Positions 31,935-40,598 of a stretch of DNA of 64,000 nt are shown one piece after another. Where the stretch lies: positions 355,400-419,399 of the forward strand of contig NZ_KQ948454.1 of assembly GCF_001514115.1 (NCBI RefSeq). Reading direction: 5' to 3'. The position numbers and the translations under genes are program-made. The notes under the pieces are model-generated. The model saw only the letters and a list, made by a program, of their open reading frames with translations, ran no database searches and was not told where the DNA came from. Each line of letters starts with the position of its first letter. Within the stretch, counting starts at the first letter, position 1. Origin of the DNA: Streptomyces olivochromogenes. GTDB lineage: Bacteria; Actinomycetota; Actinomycetes; Streptomycetales; Streptomycetaceae.

Positions 31935-33331
31935 TGAACCGCCCCGCCACCGAGACCGAGGAACTGCCCCCGCCTACCAACCCCCTGGCCGTCGCTCGCC
32001 GGCTGCTGCCCGACTGGCAGACCGAGGACGGACGGCTCGTGTGCCGGCGATGGCGGGCATCGTGGATGCGCTGGAACGGCTCCTGCTGGCGCGAGATGGA
32101 CGAAGCGCAGATCCGCGCCGCCATGTACACCCGCCTCGAATACGCCGTCTATCAGGCGCCGGGCAAGGACGGGCAGACGGAGGAACGCGACTGGGCCCCC
32201 ACGAAGCAGAAAATTGGCAACCTGCTCGATGCGCTCGGAGCGATCACCCTGTTGCCCACGGACACCGACGCCCCGGCGTGGATCGATGGCCAGGGCGCCA
32301 CGGGGCAGGATGAGGGGCCCATCGTGGCCTGTGAGAACGGGCTACTCCGGATTCAGGATCGTGCGCTTCTGCCGCACGGACCGGAGTTCTTCAACCTCGT
32401 GTCCGTGCCGTTCGCCTACGACCCCGACGCGAGTGCACCGACGTGGGAACGGTTCCTCGCGCAGGTCTGGCCCGACGACCCGGACACCATCGCCGCACTT
32501 CAGGAATGGTTCGGCTATGTCCTCTCCGGGCGCACCGACCAGCAGAAGATCCTGCTCATCGTCGGCCCGTCCCGCTCCGGTAAGGGCACCATCGCCCGCG
32601 TGCTGAAAGCGCTGGTCGGCAAGGAGAACCTGGCCGGCCCGACCCTGGCCGGACTCGGGACGAACTTCGGTCTGTCCACGCTGGTCGGCAAATCCCTCGC
32701 GATCATCTCGGACGCCCGTCTGTCCGGCAACGACAACAGCCAGGTGGTGGAGCGGCTGCTGACGATCTCCGGTGACGACACGATCGACATCGACCGCAAG
32801 TACCGCGAACCGTGGACGGGCAAGCTGCCCTCGCGGCTGATGATCCTGTCCAACGAACTGCCGCACTTCGGCGACTCATCTGGCGTCATCGCCAACCGGT
32901 TCATCCTGCTCAGCATGCGCGTGTCGTGGCTCGGCAAGGAAGATCCCACCCTCACCGACCGCCTCACCGCGGAAATGCCCGGCATCCTGAACTGGGCTCT
33001 GGAGGGGCTCGCCCGTCTCCAGCGCAACGGACGGATCACACAGCCACCGTCCAGCCGCGAGGCAATCACCACCTTGCAGGACACCGCCTCACCCACCAGC
33101 GCATTCGTCCGCGAACGCTGCAAGACCGGCCCGACGTGCAGCGTCCCCGTGGACGACCTGTGGAACGTCTGGCGCGAGTGGGCCGAGGACAACGGCGTCC
33201 GTGCTGGCACGAAGCAGGTGTTCGGTCGCAACCTGCTCTCCGTGGTCCCTCAGCTCAACCGCTCCCGGCCCCGTGCTTCCTCGGGCGATGAGCGGATCGC
33301 CACGTACCACGGGATCGCCCTCAGCGGTTGA
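31931..33331 (+). CDS. P4-family replicative helicase (D5-N/SF3 type)
   Basis: 466 residues from ATG 31931 (a second ATG follows directly). N-terminal D5-N-like domain with WRASWMRWNGSCWREMDEAQ and GPIVACENGLLRI; SF3 helicase core with Walker A GPSRSGKGT (212-220), AIISDARLSGNDNSQVVERL (Walker B region) and the sensor RLMILSNELPHFGDSSG; C-terminal winged-helix-like part ending TYHGIALSG. Together with the prim-pol it forms the element's replication module, distinct from the Rep-type system of the second element. Confidence 0.93.
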   Translation: MMNRPATETEELPPPTNPLAVARRLLPDWQTEDGRLVCRRWRASWMRWNGSCWREMDEAQIRAAMYTRLEYAVYQAPGKDGQTEERDWAPTKQKIGNLLDALGAITLLPTDTDAPAWIDGQGATGQDEGPIVACENGLLRIQDRALLPHGPEFFNLVSVPFAYDPDASAPTWERFLAQVWPDDPDTIAALQEWFGYVLSGRTDQQKILLIVGPSRSGKGTIARVLKALVGKENLAGPTLAGLGTNFGLSTLVGKSLAIISDARLSGNDNSQVVERLLTISGDDTIDIDRKYREPWTGKLPSRLMILSNELPHFGDSSGVIANRFILLSMRVSWLGKEDPTLTDRLTAEMPGILNWALEGLARLQRNGRITQPPSSREAITTLQDTASPTSAFVRERCKTGPTCSVPVDDLWNVWREWAEDNGVRAGTKQVFGRNLLSVVPQLNRSRPRASSGDERIATYHGIALSG

Positions 33332-33350
33332 GCCCACATTCCGCCGGGTC

Positions 33351-33504
33351 GCGGCCCATCGCGGCCCACCACGTCTGACCTGCGGATTTACCCACGCCGC
33401 ATCGCGGCCCATCACGGCCCAACCCGCCCGGAGCGTGGGCCGCGATGGGCCGCACAAGCGCGAGACAAAACCGCAGGTCACAACCTTGGGCCGCGATGGG
33501 CCGC
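33351..33504. other. 154-bp dyad-symmetric repeat array, candidate replication origin or xis-int control region
   Basis: Two 18-bp units GCGGCCCATCRCGGCCCA at 33351-33368 and 33404-33421 are mirrored by inverse units at 33436-33453 and 33487-33504. A TGACCTGCGG/CCGCAGGTCA pair (33376-33385, 33471-33480) sits between them with the same symmetry centre (33428). It fills the space between the helicase stop and xis. Confidence 0.85.
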
Positions 33505-33572
33505 GACCCACAGCATTGTGACGCCAACCACACCCCGCCCCGCCCTCTCCTCACACCAAGGAGACCCTCCGC

Positions 33573-33782
33573 ATGAGCACCCCCACCCGTCGGCGCCGCG
33601 CGCCGAAGGATGAACTGTTGCCTCTGAGTGACGTCCTGGAAGAACTCGGCATCAGCCGCCCGACCTGGTACCGGTGGCGTGATCGCGGTTTCGGGCCGGA
33701 CGCGCGCCGCACGCCGTCCGGCCGCATATGCGTGCGCCGAAGTGTCCTGGACGCCTTCAAAGAAGAATTGGAAACCGCGTGA
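33573..33782 (+). CDS. xis: Excisionase, MerR/AlpA-like helix-turn-helix
   Basis: 69 residues from ATG 33573 with AAGGAG at proper distance. Basic N-terminus (TRRRRAPKDE), winged helix-turn-helix LPLSDVLEELGISRPTWYRW and RTPSGRICVRRSVLDAFKEE, typical of AICE Xis proteins that bend attL/attR for excision. Its stop overlaps the GTG start of int (GTGA). Confidence 0.9.
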   Translation: MSTPTRRRRAPKDELLPLSDVLEELGISRPTWYRWRDRGFGPDARRTPSGRICVRRSVLDAFKEELETA

Positions 33783-35143
33783 CCGAGTGGAGCTACACCG
33801 TCAAGTTCTGGGCAATCCGTAAGCGCGACTATCGGAAGCCCTACCAACTCCGCTGGTTCGTGGGAACGAGTTCTCACTCGGAATCGTTCCTCACATCGGG
33901 CCTTGCGAAGAGCCGAGAAGCGCAACTCATCACCGCAGCCAACGCAGGTGAACCGTTCGACGTGGAAAGCGGGCTCCCCAAGTCCCTGGTCGTCAAGGAA
34001 CGGGACATCTCTTGGTACGAGCACGCCCGCAACTACATCGACATGAAGTGGGACGACTCCCCCGGCTCCACGCGGCGGACGTTGGCCGAAGCCATGGCAA
34101 CCGTGACGCCCGCGCTGGTGAAGGACACCAAGGGCATGCCCGACGTACGAGCCGTGCGTACCGCCCTCTATAGCTGGGCGTTCAACAAGAACCGCTGGGA
34201 AGACGACATACCTGCCGATGTAGCCAAGGTGCTGGATTGGTTCGAGCGCAAGTCGTTGCCCACGTCCGCACTCTCCGAACGCATGCTCGTAAGAGCCACC
34301 CTGAAAGCCCTGTCCAAGAAACTGGACGGCAAGACGGCCGCACCCGGAACGATCCGGCGGAAGCGCGCCATCTTCCACAACTCCCTTGAATACGCGGTGG
34401 ATGCCGAACTCCTCACTGAGAACCCGCTCACCCGAATCAAGTGGAAAGCCCCGGAGCAGGTGGAAGAAGAGGTTGACCCGGCCTGCGTACCGAACCCGGG
34501 GCAGGCCTCGAAGCTCCTGGCCGCCGTACGTGAACAGAGCCCCCGTGGACGGCGCCTCGTGGCGTTCTTCGGCTGCATGTACTACGCGGCGGCGCGCCCG
34601 GCGGAAGTCATCGGGCTACGCCTCTCAGACTGCGACCTGCCGCGTCGAGGATGGGGCATGCTCCGCATCAGGGAGACGCGCCCCCGGTCGGGCTCAGCGT
34701 GGACGGACAGCGGCGAGCCACACGAGAAGCGAGGGTTGAAGCACCGTCCTCGAAAGGCGGTGCGGCCGGTCCCGATCCCGCCCGAATTGGTGGCTCTACT
34801 GCGGTGGCACGTCACCGCGTACGGCACCGCTCCTGACGGCCGGCTGTTCCAGACGCAGCGCGGTGGACTGATCCAGGACACCGGTTATGGGGAGGTCTGG
34901 GCTGTGGCTCGATCACGGGCCCTGACGCCTGCCGAGTACGGCTCGACATTGGCCAAGCGTCCTTATGATCTTCGCCACACGGCGGTTTCTACGTGGCTCA
35001 GCTCCGGGGTGGAGCCACAGCTCGTGGCGAAGCGCGCCGGACACAGCGTCGCAGTGCTGCTCCGCGTGTACGCCAAGTTCCTCAGCGACGGAGACGATGC
35101 CGCCAACGCCAAGATCTCTGAACGCTTGGGGCGGCATGCCTGA
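33779..35143 (+). CDS. int: Tyrosine-recombinase integrase of the tRNA-Tyr element
   Basis: 454 residues from GTG 33779 (4-bp overlap with xis). N-terminal arm-binding and SAM-like core-binding parts to about 235, catalytic domain after that: Arg273 in AAARPAEVIGL, box II YDLRHTAV with Arg399 (Tyr396 in place of the usual His), His422 in KRAGHSVAV and the nucleophile Tyr431 in RVYAKFL. It ends 146 bp before the att core and is followed by an 18-bp-stem terminator. Close paralogues lie as pseudogenes at 15514-16809 and 14174-14335, showing repeated use of the same site. Confidence 0.95.
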   Translation: MTEWSYTVKFWAIRKRDYRKPYQLRWFVGTSSHSESFLTSGLAKSREAQLITAANAGEPFDVESGLPKSLVVKERDISWYEHARNYIDMKWDDSPGSTRRTLAEAMATVTPALVKDTKGMPDVRAVRTALYSWAFNKNRWEDDIPADVAKVLDWFERKSLPTSALSERMLVRATLKALSKKLDGKTAAPGTIRRKRAIFHNSLEYAVDAELLTENPLTRIKWKAPEQVEEEVDPACVPNPGQASKLLAAVREQSPRGRRLVAFFGCMYYAAARPAEVIGLRLSDCDLPRRGWGMLRIRETRPRSGSAWTDSGEPHEKRGLKHRPRKAVRPVPIPPELVALLRWHVTAYGTAPDGRLFQTQRGGLIQDTGYGEVWAVARSRALTPAEYGSTLAKRPYDLRHTAVSTWLSSGVEPQLVAKRAGHSVAVLLRVYAKFLSDGDDAANAKISERLGRHA

Positions 35144-35245
35144 GGGACCCGCGGCCGCCGTCCGCGCCTCGTCCGCGAAACCCGAGAGAGAGCGTTCGAA
35201 CACGAGACAGAACGAGACAGTGCTCTGATCTCACGGGCGCACGAC

Positions 35246-35288
35246 AAAGGCCCCGTGACCTGCGTAGAGGGCAGGTCACGGGGCCTTT
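35246..35288 (+). terminator. Integrase terminator
   Basis: 18-bp perfect stem (AAAGGCCCCGTGACCTGC) with TTT tail, identical to 16911-16953. Confidence 0.92.
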
Positions 35289-35289
35289 G

Positions 35290-35349
35290 TTCCCGTGTGG
35301 CGGCGCCAGGATTCGAACCTGGGAAGGCTGAGCCGGCAGATTTACAGTC
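35290..35349. repeat. 60-bp attachment-site repeat, copy within tRNA-Tyr
   Basis: Identical to 16956-17015; its first 8 bp lie outside and the rest forms the 3' part of the functional tRNA-Tyr. The integrase gene adjoins this end, as usual when attP restores the tRNA. Confidence 0.93.
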
Positions 35350-35379
35350 TGCTCCCTTTGGCCGCTCGGGCACACCGCC
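35298..35379 (-). tRNA. tRNA-Tyr (anticodon GTA)
   Basis: 82-nt minus-strand class II tRNA: acceptor GGCGGTG/CGCCGCC with one G-T pair, D-arm GCCCGAGCGGCC, anticodon stem GCAGA/TCTGC with loop CTGTAAA, a long variable arm (CGGCTCAGCCTT), T-arm CCAGGTTCGAATCCTGG, discriminator A. The only complete copy; its 3' part is the integration target. Confidence 0.96.
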
Positions 35380-35581
35380 GGGTTTGCTGCCCTGAGGACC
35401 GCTTTTCGGCGGTGCTCCTTGGCAACGACGTAAACGATACCTGATGCCCGGGGGTGCTTCGCCACCCGATTGATCTGCGCTTGGAGGGGAGGGGGTGGCT
35501 AGGCTTATGCGGATGCGGCCGGGGACCTACGCCGGGCTCGACGGCCGCCCCTACGCACCCCGATACAAGGAGCCACAGGAC

Positions 35582-36070
35582 ATGGCCGACTCCAGTTTCG
35601 ACATCGTCTCGAAGGTCGAGCGGCAGGAGGTCGACAACGCCCTCAACCAGGCCGCCAAGGAGATCTCGCAGCGCTACGACTTCAAGAACGTTGGCGCCTC
35701 CATCTCCTGGTCCGGCGAGAAGATCCTGATGGAGGCGAACTCCGAGGAGCGGGTCAAGGCCATCCTCGATGTGTTCGAGACCAAGCTGGTCAAGCGCGGT
35801 ATCTCGCTGAAGACGCTCGACGCGGGCGAGCCCCAGCTCTCCGGCAAGGAGTACAAGATCTTCGCGTCCATCGAGGAGGGCATCTCCCAGGACAACGCGA
35901 AGAAGGTGGCGAAGATCATTCGCGACGAGGGCCCGAAGGGCGTGAAGGCGCAGGTGCAGGGCGACGAGCTGCGTGTCAGCTCGAAGAGCCGTGACGACCT
36001 GCAGGCCGTGCAGGCACTGCTCAAGGGCAAGGACTTCGACTTCGCGCTGCAGTTCGTGAACTACCGGTAG
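35582..36070 (+). CDS. yajQ: YajQ-family nucleotide-binding protein
   Basis: 162 residues from ATG 35582 (GGAGCCACAGGAC upstream). Full-length match to the UPF0234/YajQ family: start [43 protein letters not shown], and C-terminal [20 protein letters not shown]. Two RNP-like ferredoxin folds; relatives bind c-di-GMP or nucleic acid. It starts about 200 bp from the tRNA-Tyr 5' end, the chromosomal side of the integration site. Confidence 0.95.
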   Translation: MADSSFDIVSKVERQEVDNALNQAAKEISQRYDFKNVGASISWSGEKILMEANSEERVKAILDVFETKLVKRGISLKTLDAGEPQLSGKEYKIFASIEEGISQDNAKKVAKIIRDEGPKGVKAQVQGDELRVSSKSRDDLQAVQALLKGKDFDFALQFVNYR

Positions 36071-36136
36071 CCGTCGGCCGCCAACCGGCTTCGGCCGGTG
36101 GTTCATTGCGCGTACATGGAAAGTTGCGCGTACGAG

Positions 36137-36168
36137 GAAGGGTGGGCCCCCGGGGGTGCCCACCCTTC
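36137..36168. terminator. Bidirectional hairpin terminator
   Basis: GAAGGGTGGGC and GCCCACCCTTC (11-bp stem, 10-nt loop) between the convergent yajQ and GlsB-type genes. Confidence 0.75.
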
Positions 36169-36200
36169 TCGCCTGCTGGCTGCGGCCTCGGGGCGTGCGC

Positions 36201-36467
36201 TCAACGGCGCGAGTCGCCGAACAGGATGCGGTAGAGGATGAGCAGGACGAGCGAGCCGCCGATCGCGGCGGCCCACGTGGCACCGTCGTAGAACTGCTTG
36301 GCGATCGGGTGGTCCAGCCAGCGCGCGGAGATCCAGCCGCCGATGAAGGCGCCCGCGATGCCGATGACGGTCGTTCCGATGAAGCCGCCCGGGTCACGGC
36401 CCGGCAGCAGGAATTTGGCGATGGCTCCGGCCAACAGTCCCAGAATGATCCAGCTGATGATGCCCAT
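36201..36467 (-). CDS. GlsB/YeaQ/YmgE-family stress-response membrane protein
   Basis: 88 residues, three hydrophobic helices: MGIISWIILGLLAGAIAKFL, GTTVIGIAGAFIGGWI and AIGGSLVLLILYRILF. The GLLAGAIAKFLLPGRDPGG and GIAGAFIGG signatures define the transglycosylase-associated (PF04226) family, small membrane proteins induced by envelope stress. Length is standard. Confidence 0.92.
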   Translation of the reverse strand: MGIISWIILGLLAGAIAKFLLPGRDPGGFIGTTVIGIAGAFIGGWISARWLDHPIAKQFYDGATWAAAIGGSLVLLILYRILFGDSRR

Positions 36468-36638
36468 GCCCTGAACCTGCCTCTCCGCGCTGTGCCTGTG
36501 CTGTGATCCTGCTCCGGACCTGCTGTCTCATGCCTTCGAGTTCGAGCAGCCGGTGGTCGTGCTGGTGTTCGTGGCGCGTTGTCCGGAAGGACGCCTGGTC
36601 GGCGGCGGTCGGTTGCAGCGATCAGTAGGGTGCCGCCC

Positions 36639-37883
36639 ATGGCACAGTCCGGATCCGAGTTGCGGCGCACCCTGGGCGTCGGGGACGCCGTGGTCATCGG
36701 GCTCGGGTCGATGGTGGGTGCCGGGATCTTCGCGGCGTTGGGCCCCGCCGCACGGACGGCCGGGTCCGGTCTGCTCCTCGGACTCGCGGTCGCGGCCGTG
36801 GTCGCGTACTGCAACGCGATGTCCTCGGCACGGCTGGCCGCTCTGTATCCCGCCTCCGGTGGCACCTATGTGTACGGGCGTGAGCGTCTCGGCGCCTTCT
36901 GGGGGTATCTGGCGGGCTGGTCGTTCGTCGTCGGGAAAACGGCCTCCTGTGCGGCGATGGCGCTCACCGTGGGCGCGTACGTCTGGCCGGGGCAGGCGCA
37001 CGCGGTGGCGGTCGGGGCCGTGGTGGCCCTCACCGCGGTGAACTACGGCGGCATGCAGAAATCCGCCCGGCTGACCCGGGTGATCGTTTCGGTGGTCCTC
37101 ACGGTCCTCGCTTCCGTGGTGGTCGTGTGTCTCGGATCGGACGCCTCCGACGCCGGGCGGCTGGACGTCGAGGTCTCCGGTGGCGCGGGCGGGGTGCTTC
37201 AGGCGGCGGGGCTGCTGTTCTTCGCGTTCGCCGGATACGCGCGGATCGCGACGCTCGGTGAGGAGGTACGGGATCCGGCGCGCACCATTCCGCGCGCGAT
37301 CCCGACGGCTCTGGGTGTCACGCTCGTGGTGTACGCGGCGGTCGCGGTGGCGGTCCTTTCGGTACTGGGGCCGGAGGGGCTCGGGCGCGCCTCGGCGCCG
37401 CTGGCCGACGCGGTGCGGACGGCCGGTGTGCCGGGGCTCGTGCCGGTGGTACGGGTGGGTGCGGCCGTGGCCGCGCTCGGCTCGCTCCTCGCCCTGATCC
37501 TGGGCGTCTCACGGACGACGCTGGCCATGGCCCGCGACGGTCATCTGCCGGGCGCCCTGGCCGACGTACATCCGCGTTTCCAGGTGCCGCACCGGGCGGA
37601 GCTGGCCGTGGGAGCGGTGGTCGCAGCGCTGGCCGCGACGGTGGACGTGCGGGGCGCGATCGGGTTCTCCTCCTTCGGTGTACTGGCGTACTACGCCGTG
37701 GCCAACGCGTCGGCCTGGACCCTGAGCCCCGCTCCGGCGGCGCGGCCGGTGCCGGTGGTGGGACTCGTCGGGTGCGTGACCCTGGCGTTCGCGCTTCCGG
37801 TGCTTTCGGTGGTCGCGGGCACGGCTGTGCTGGGTGTGGGTGCGGCGGCGTACGGCGTGCGGAGGTGGGCGGCCTCGCGGTAG
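36639..37883 (+). CDS. Amino-acid permease, APC family
   Basis: 414 residues from ATG 36639 (MAQSGSELRRTLGVGDAVVI), about 12 transmembrane helices. APC landmarks: helix-1 GLGSMVGAGIFAALGPAA with the unwound GxG substrate loop, helix-2/3 ALYPASGGTYVYGRERLG, helix-6 LFFAFAGYARIATLGEEVRD PARTIPRAI, helix-8 MARDGHLPGALADVH. It imports amino acids or polyamines by proton symport; substrate unresolved. An upstream ATG at 36579 adds 20 residues without support. Confidence 0.9.
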   Translation: MAQSGSELRRTLGVGDAVVIGLGSMVGAGIFAALGPAARTAGSGLLLGLAVAAVVAYCNAMSSARLAALYPASGGTYVYGRERLGAFWGYLAGWSFVVGKTASCAAMALTVGAYVWPGQAHAVAVGAVVALTAVNYGGMQKSARLTRVIVSVVLTVLASVVVVCLGSDASDAGRLDVEVSGGAGGVLQAAGLLFFAFAGYARIATLGEEVRDPARTIPRAIPTALGVTLVVYAAVAVAVLSVLGPEGLGRASAPLADAVRTAGVPGLVPVVRVGAAVAALGSLLALILGVSRTTLAMARDGHLPGALADVHPRFQVPHRAELAVGAVVAALAATVDVRGAIGFSSFGVLAYYAVANASAWTLSPAPAARPVPVVGLVGCVTLAFALPVLSVVAGTAVLGVGAAAYGVRRWAASR

Positions 37884-37911
37884 CCATCGCGGGGCGTCGG
37901 TGGGCGGGTCG

Positions 37912-38478
37912 CTACGAGGCCTGTGCCGCCGCCGTGCGTATGCGGAAGTCGGGCCAAGGCGCCAAGTCCGTGTCGTCGTTGGACTCCTCGTACCAGCCGG
38001 AGCCCTCGAGCCAGGTGTCCAGCCACGCCTCCAGGTCGGGTGCGTCCACGTACCAGGCGTGGTCGGCCTCGTCGGCGTTCGGCTCGAAGAGCAGGACCGT
38101 GCTCCGGGGGCTGCGGCAGTCCACGCACGCGTACATCCCGCAGCCCCAGTGGGATATCGGCAGGACGCCCTCCGGCCAGGGCCAGTCGGGGTCCTGGCGG
38201 CCGCTCTCCCGGTGGGCGAGGTACTGCGGGACGGCGGCGGGCTCGCCGGACGGGGGGCCGTCGAGCAGCGGCAACAGGCCGTACTCCGGACCAAAACCGC
38301 CGTCCCCTATCTGTAGGTAGAGCGCGGCGAGCAGTGGCGGCAGGGTGAAGCCCAGAACGGCTTCGGCGCGGGTGACCGTCGCCGCGTCCACGGGCGCGGG
38401 GAGCGAAGGCCAGCCCCACGGGCGGGTGTTGCGGGCCTCCACACCGACCCGTGCCAGCAACTGCTCGATTTCGGTCAT
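37912..38478 (-). CDS. SMI1/KNR4 (SUKH)-family protein
   Basis: 188 residues. SUKH hallmarks: ATVTRAEAVLGFTLPPLLAA (residues 33-52) with IGDGGFGPEYGLLPL after it, the central ISHWGCGMYACVDC and FEPNADEADHAW, and a C-terminal LEAWLDTWLEG helix. SUKH proteins are frequent immunity proteins against polymorphic nuclease toxins. It lies next to a barstar-domain gene on the same strand, another RNase-inhibitor type. Confidence 0.85.
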   Translation of the reverse strand: MTEIEQLLARVGVEARNTRPWGWPSLPAPVDAATVTRAEAVLGFTLPPLLAALYLQIGDGGFGPEYGLLPLLDGPPSGEPAAVPQYLAHRESGRQDPDWPWPEGVLPISHWGCGMYACVDCRSPRSTVLLFEPNADEADHAWYVDAPDLEAWLDTWLEGSGWYEESNDDTDLAPWPDFRIRTAAAQAS

Positions 38479-38530
38479 GGCTTCATGATGCAGCGCGCCA
38501 CTGACAATCGGGCGGCCTGTGGATAACCCA

Positions 38531-39676
38531 TCAGGCGATGTGCACGTCGACGCCGTTCTCGGTGAGGAGGACGAGCAGTTCCTCGAATGTCGGGGGTCTG
38601 CGGTCGCGGCACGGTGTCACGCCGAGGCAGGCGCGGGCGACGTCGGCGTCGTGCCAGACGAGGGTGAAGGGCGGCTCGGCGCCGTAGCCGCCCCGCAGGC
38701 AGTCGGCGACGGCGCTCAGGTCGTGGCCGAAGTAGCCGCCGGGGCCGTTCACCGCCTCACCCAGGGCGCAGTGGAAGGCCTGCACGTCGGTGATGTGGCG
38801 GCCGTCGAGGTGGTAGGTGGCGCCCGGCTCTGGGGCGGGCCCGTACGGGTGCGTTCTTTCCCGGGCCCGGTCGAGCCAGAACTCGCGCCCCTGCGAGCTG
38901 CATCGGGCCCAGCTGTTCGGCTCGGACTGGCGTTCGCGCCACCACACGTCCCAGGCCTCGCAGGCTGCTCTGGGAAGCCGTCGCGACCAGGGGTCGAGCG
39001 TGAGATCGACCAGGCCCCGGCCGTGCGCGGAGGGGATCCACGCGATGATCTCGCCTTCGAGTACGGAGCCGACCGTCCGGCCGACCCAGTTGAGGCGCAG
39101 CACGCGGGCGTGTCCCAGGTCCTCGTCACCCGCTTCGAGCGCGTCGCGCAGGGATCCGCGTGGGGAGCAGCCGAGCAGGCGCACCGGCGGGTCGGCCGGT
39201 TCGAGGAATTCGCTCGGGACTTGGCCGAGGTCCCTGCAGTGGCCCCACGGCTCGCCGTCCGCGCCCAGGAGCCGGTGTCCCGCGGAGAGTAACGGCCGTT
39301 GGGGGTGTTCGGCCTGGGTGTCCGGGACCGCCGACGCCTCGACGGTGATGTCGCGCAGCGTCGGGTCGAGCGCGCACGGGCGGTCACCGAGGACCCGTGC
39401 GTACTCCAGTGGCCATTCCTCCCCGACCGGGGTGTGCGTGGCGTCGAGGGTCCACACCAACAGGCCGCCCAACGGAGCGGAGCCCGTGGCGCGGGCCAGC
39501 TCCACGGCCCCGGCCAGCTCGCCCCGGGGTGCGCAGCCGAGAAGGTCGTACCGGACGCGCGGCGGAGGGAGCGGATCGGCGTAGAGCTCGTCAGTGGCGT
39601 CCTTGCACAGCGCCCATATCGACTCGCCGACGCCCCTGTTGCTGTACGCCGCCACGGCGTACTTCGGATTCTGCAC
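38531..39676 (-). CDS. Protein with C-terminal barstar domain
   Basis: 381 residues. Residues 1-280 are an unrecognised two-repeat region (LLGCAPRGELAGAVELA near 46 and LLGCSPRGSLRDALEAG near 167 are internal duplicates). Residues about 286-372 form a barstar fold: TYHLDGRHITDVQAFHCALG, GPGGYFGHDLSAVADCLRGG and FTLVWHDADVARACLG. Barstar inhibits extracellular RNases of the barnase family inside the producer. Located between the SUKH gene and the split yccF gene; in the ancestral order it follows htpX-yccF on this strand. Confidence 0.88.
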   Translation of the reverse strand: MQNPKYAVAAYSNRGVGESIWALCKDATDELYADPLPPPRVRYDLLGCAPRGELAGAVELARATGSAPLGGLLVWTLDATHTPVGEEWPLEYARVLGDRPCALDPTLRDITVEASAVPDTQAEHPQRPLLSAGHRLLGADGEPWGHCRDLGQVPSEFLEPADPPVRLLGCSPRGSLRDALEAGDEDLGHARVLRLNWVGRTVGSVLEGEIIAWIPSAHGRGLVDLTLDPWSRRLPRAACEAWDVWWRERQSEPNSWARCSSQGREFWLDRARERTHPYGPAPEPGATYHLDGRHITDVQAFHCALGEAVNGPGGYFGHDLSAVADCLRGGYGAEPPFTLVWHDADVARACLGVTPCRDRRPPTFEELLVLLTENGVDVHIA

Positions 39677-39691
39677 CCCCGCGCCGCCCCG

Positions 39692-39982
39692 TCAGCGCGT
39701 GGCGAACGGCTCGTCCGTGCGAACGATTTCGCGGCCCAGCGGGAGCAACGAGACCGGGATGAGCTTGAAGTTGGCGATGCCGAACGGGATGCCGATGATC
39801 GTGATGCACAGCAGGATGCCGGTGACGATGTGGGCGAGGGCGAGCCACCAGCCCGCGAGAACCAGCCACAGGACATTACCGATGCAGGAGGGGGCGCCCG
39901 CGTCGCGGCGCTCCACCGTCGTATAGCCGAAGGGCCACAGGGCGTAGACGCCGATACGGAAGGCCGCGATGCCAAACGGGAT
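39692..39982 (-). pseudogene. yccF: C-terminal part of chromosomal yccF, separated by an element insertion
   Basis: Reads IPFGIAAFRIGVYALWPFGY, ERRDAGAPSCIGNVLW and LGREIVRTDEPFATR, the last two-thirds of a YccF-family inner-membrane protein. The first third lies at 49158-49274, in the same orientation 9.2 kb away. Sequence upstream of IPFG has no YccF character. The intact gene would be about 130 residues. Confidence 0.88.
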
Positions 39983-40100
39983 CGTCTCGGAATGTTCCCG
40001 ATCACGCCACAAGGGCGCTGCGGTTCCGCCTAGAGGTATGACCAGCTGATACTTGTGGTGGCAGGCAGTGCCGGCGGAGCGACCTGGAGAGGTACCGATC

Positions 40101-40502
40101 ATGAAGCTGTTCAACCTGCTGCTCAATATCCTGTGGCTCGTCTTCTGCGGCATCTGGATGGCGATCGGGTACCTGATCGCCGCACTGATCTGCTTCATCT
40201 TGATCATCACCATCCCATTCGGCATTGCGTCGCTGCGTATCGCGGGCTTCGTTCTGTGGCCGTTCGGGCGGACCACCGTGGAGCGACCGGACGCCGGAGC
40301 GCCGTCGTGTATCGGCAACGTGATCTGGGTGGTTTTCGCGGGGTGGTGGCTGGCACTGGCTCACCTGATCACGAGCATCCCCTTGTTCCTGTCCATCATC
40401 GGCATCCCGTTCGGGTGGGCCAACCTGAAGCTGATTCCGATCTCCCTCATGCCACTCGGACGCGAGGTTGTCCCCACGGATCAAGCGTTTGGCGGACGCT
40501 GA
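40101..40502 (+). CDS. yccF: Intact YccF-family membrane protein carried by the element
   Basis: 133 residues from ATG 40101 (GGAGAGG upstream): MKLFNLLLNILWLVFCGIWM, IITIPFGIASLRIAGFVLWP, DAGAPSCIGNVIWVVF and LGREVVPTDQAFGGR. All YccF segments are present, four hydrophobic stretches. It is in opposite orientation to, and only 118 bp from, the host gene's C-terminal remnant, and differs from it at many positions, so it is a separate homologue rather than a duplication of the host copy. It probably substitutes for the gene disrupted by insertion. Confidence 0.88.
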   Translation: MKLFNLLLNILWLVFCGIWMAIGYLIAALICFILIITIPFGIASLRIAGFVLWPFGRTTVERPDAGAPSCIGNVIWVVFAGWWLALAHLITSIPLFLSIIGIPFGWANLKLIPISLMPLGREVVPTDQAFGGR

Positions 40503-40598
40503 AACAGATGCAGCGCCGGTACACCTTCTCAAAGACCCGCGATGCGGCCACCGTGACGCATGTCGACCTGGCCGACAAGGGCTAGCGGCACAACGAAC

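Larger units (their letters stand above)
16956..35349. mobile_element. SLP1-like actinomycete integrative and conjugative element in tRNA-Tyr (about 18.3 kb)
   Basis: Flanked by a 60-bp direct repeat derived from tRNA-Tyr. It contains the full AICE complement: xis-int next to the intact tRNA, a prim-pol plus P4-type helicase replication module, an FtsK-type transfer ATPase with small Spd-like membrane proteins, and a GntR regulator with operator. Cargo occupies the first 7.5 kb. No disrupted core gene was found, so it may still excise. Confidence 0.9.

Noticed and set aside
40508..40585. 25-codon frame MQRRYTFSKTRDAATVTHVD after the element's yccF
   Set aside because: No ribosome-binding site or recognised family, and too short to judge; may be a leftover of another gene.
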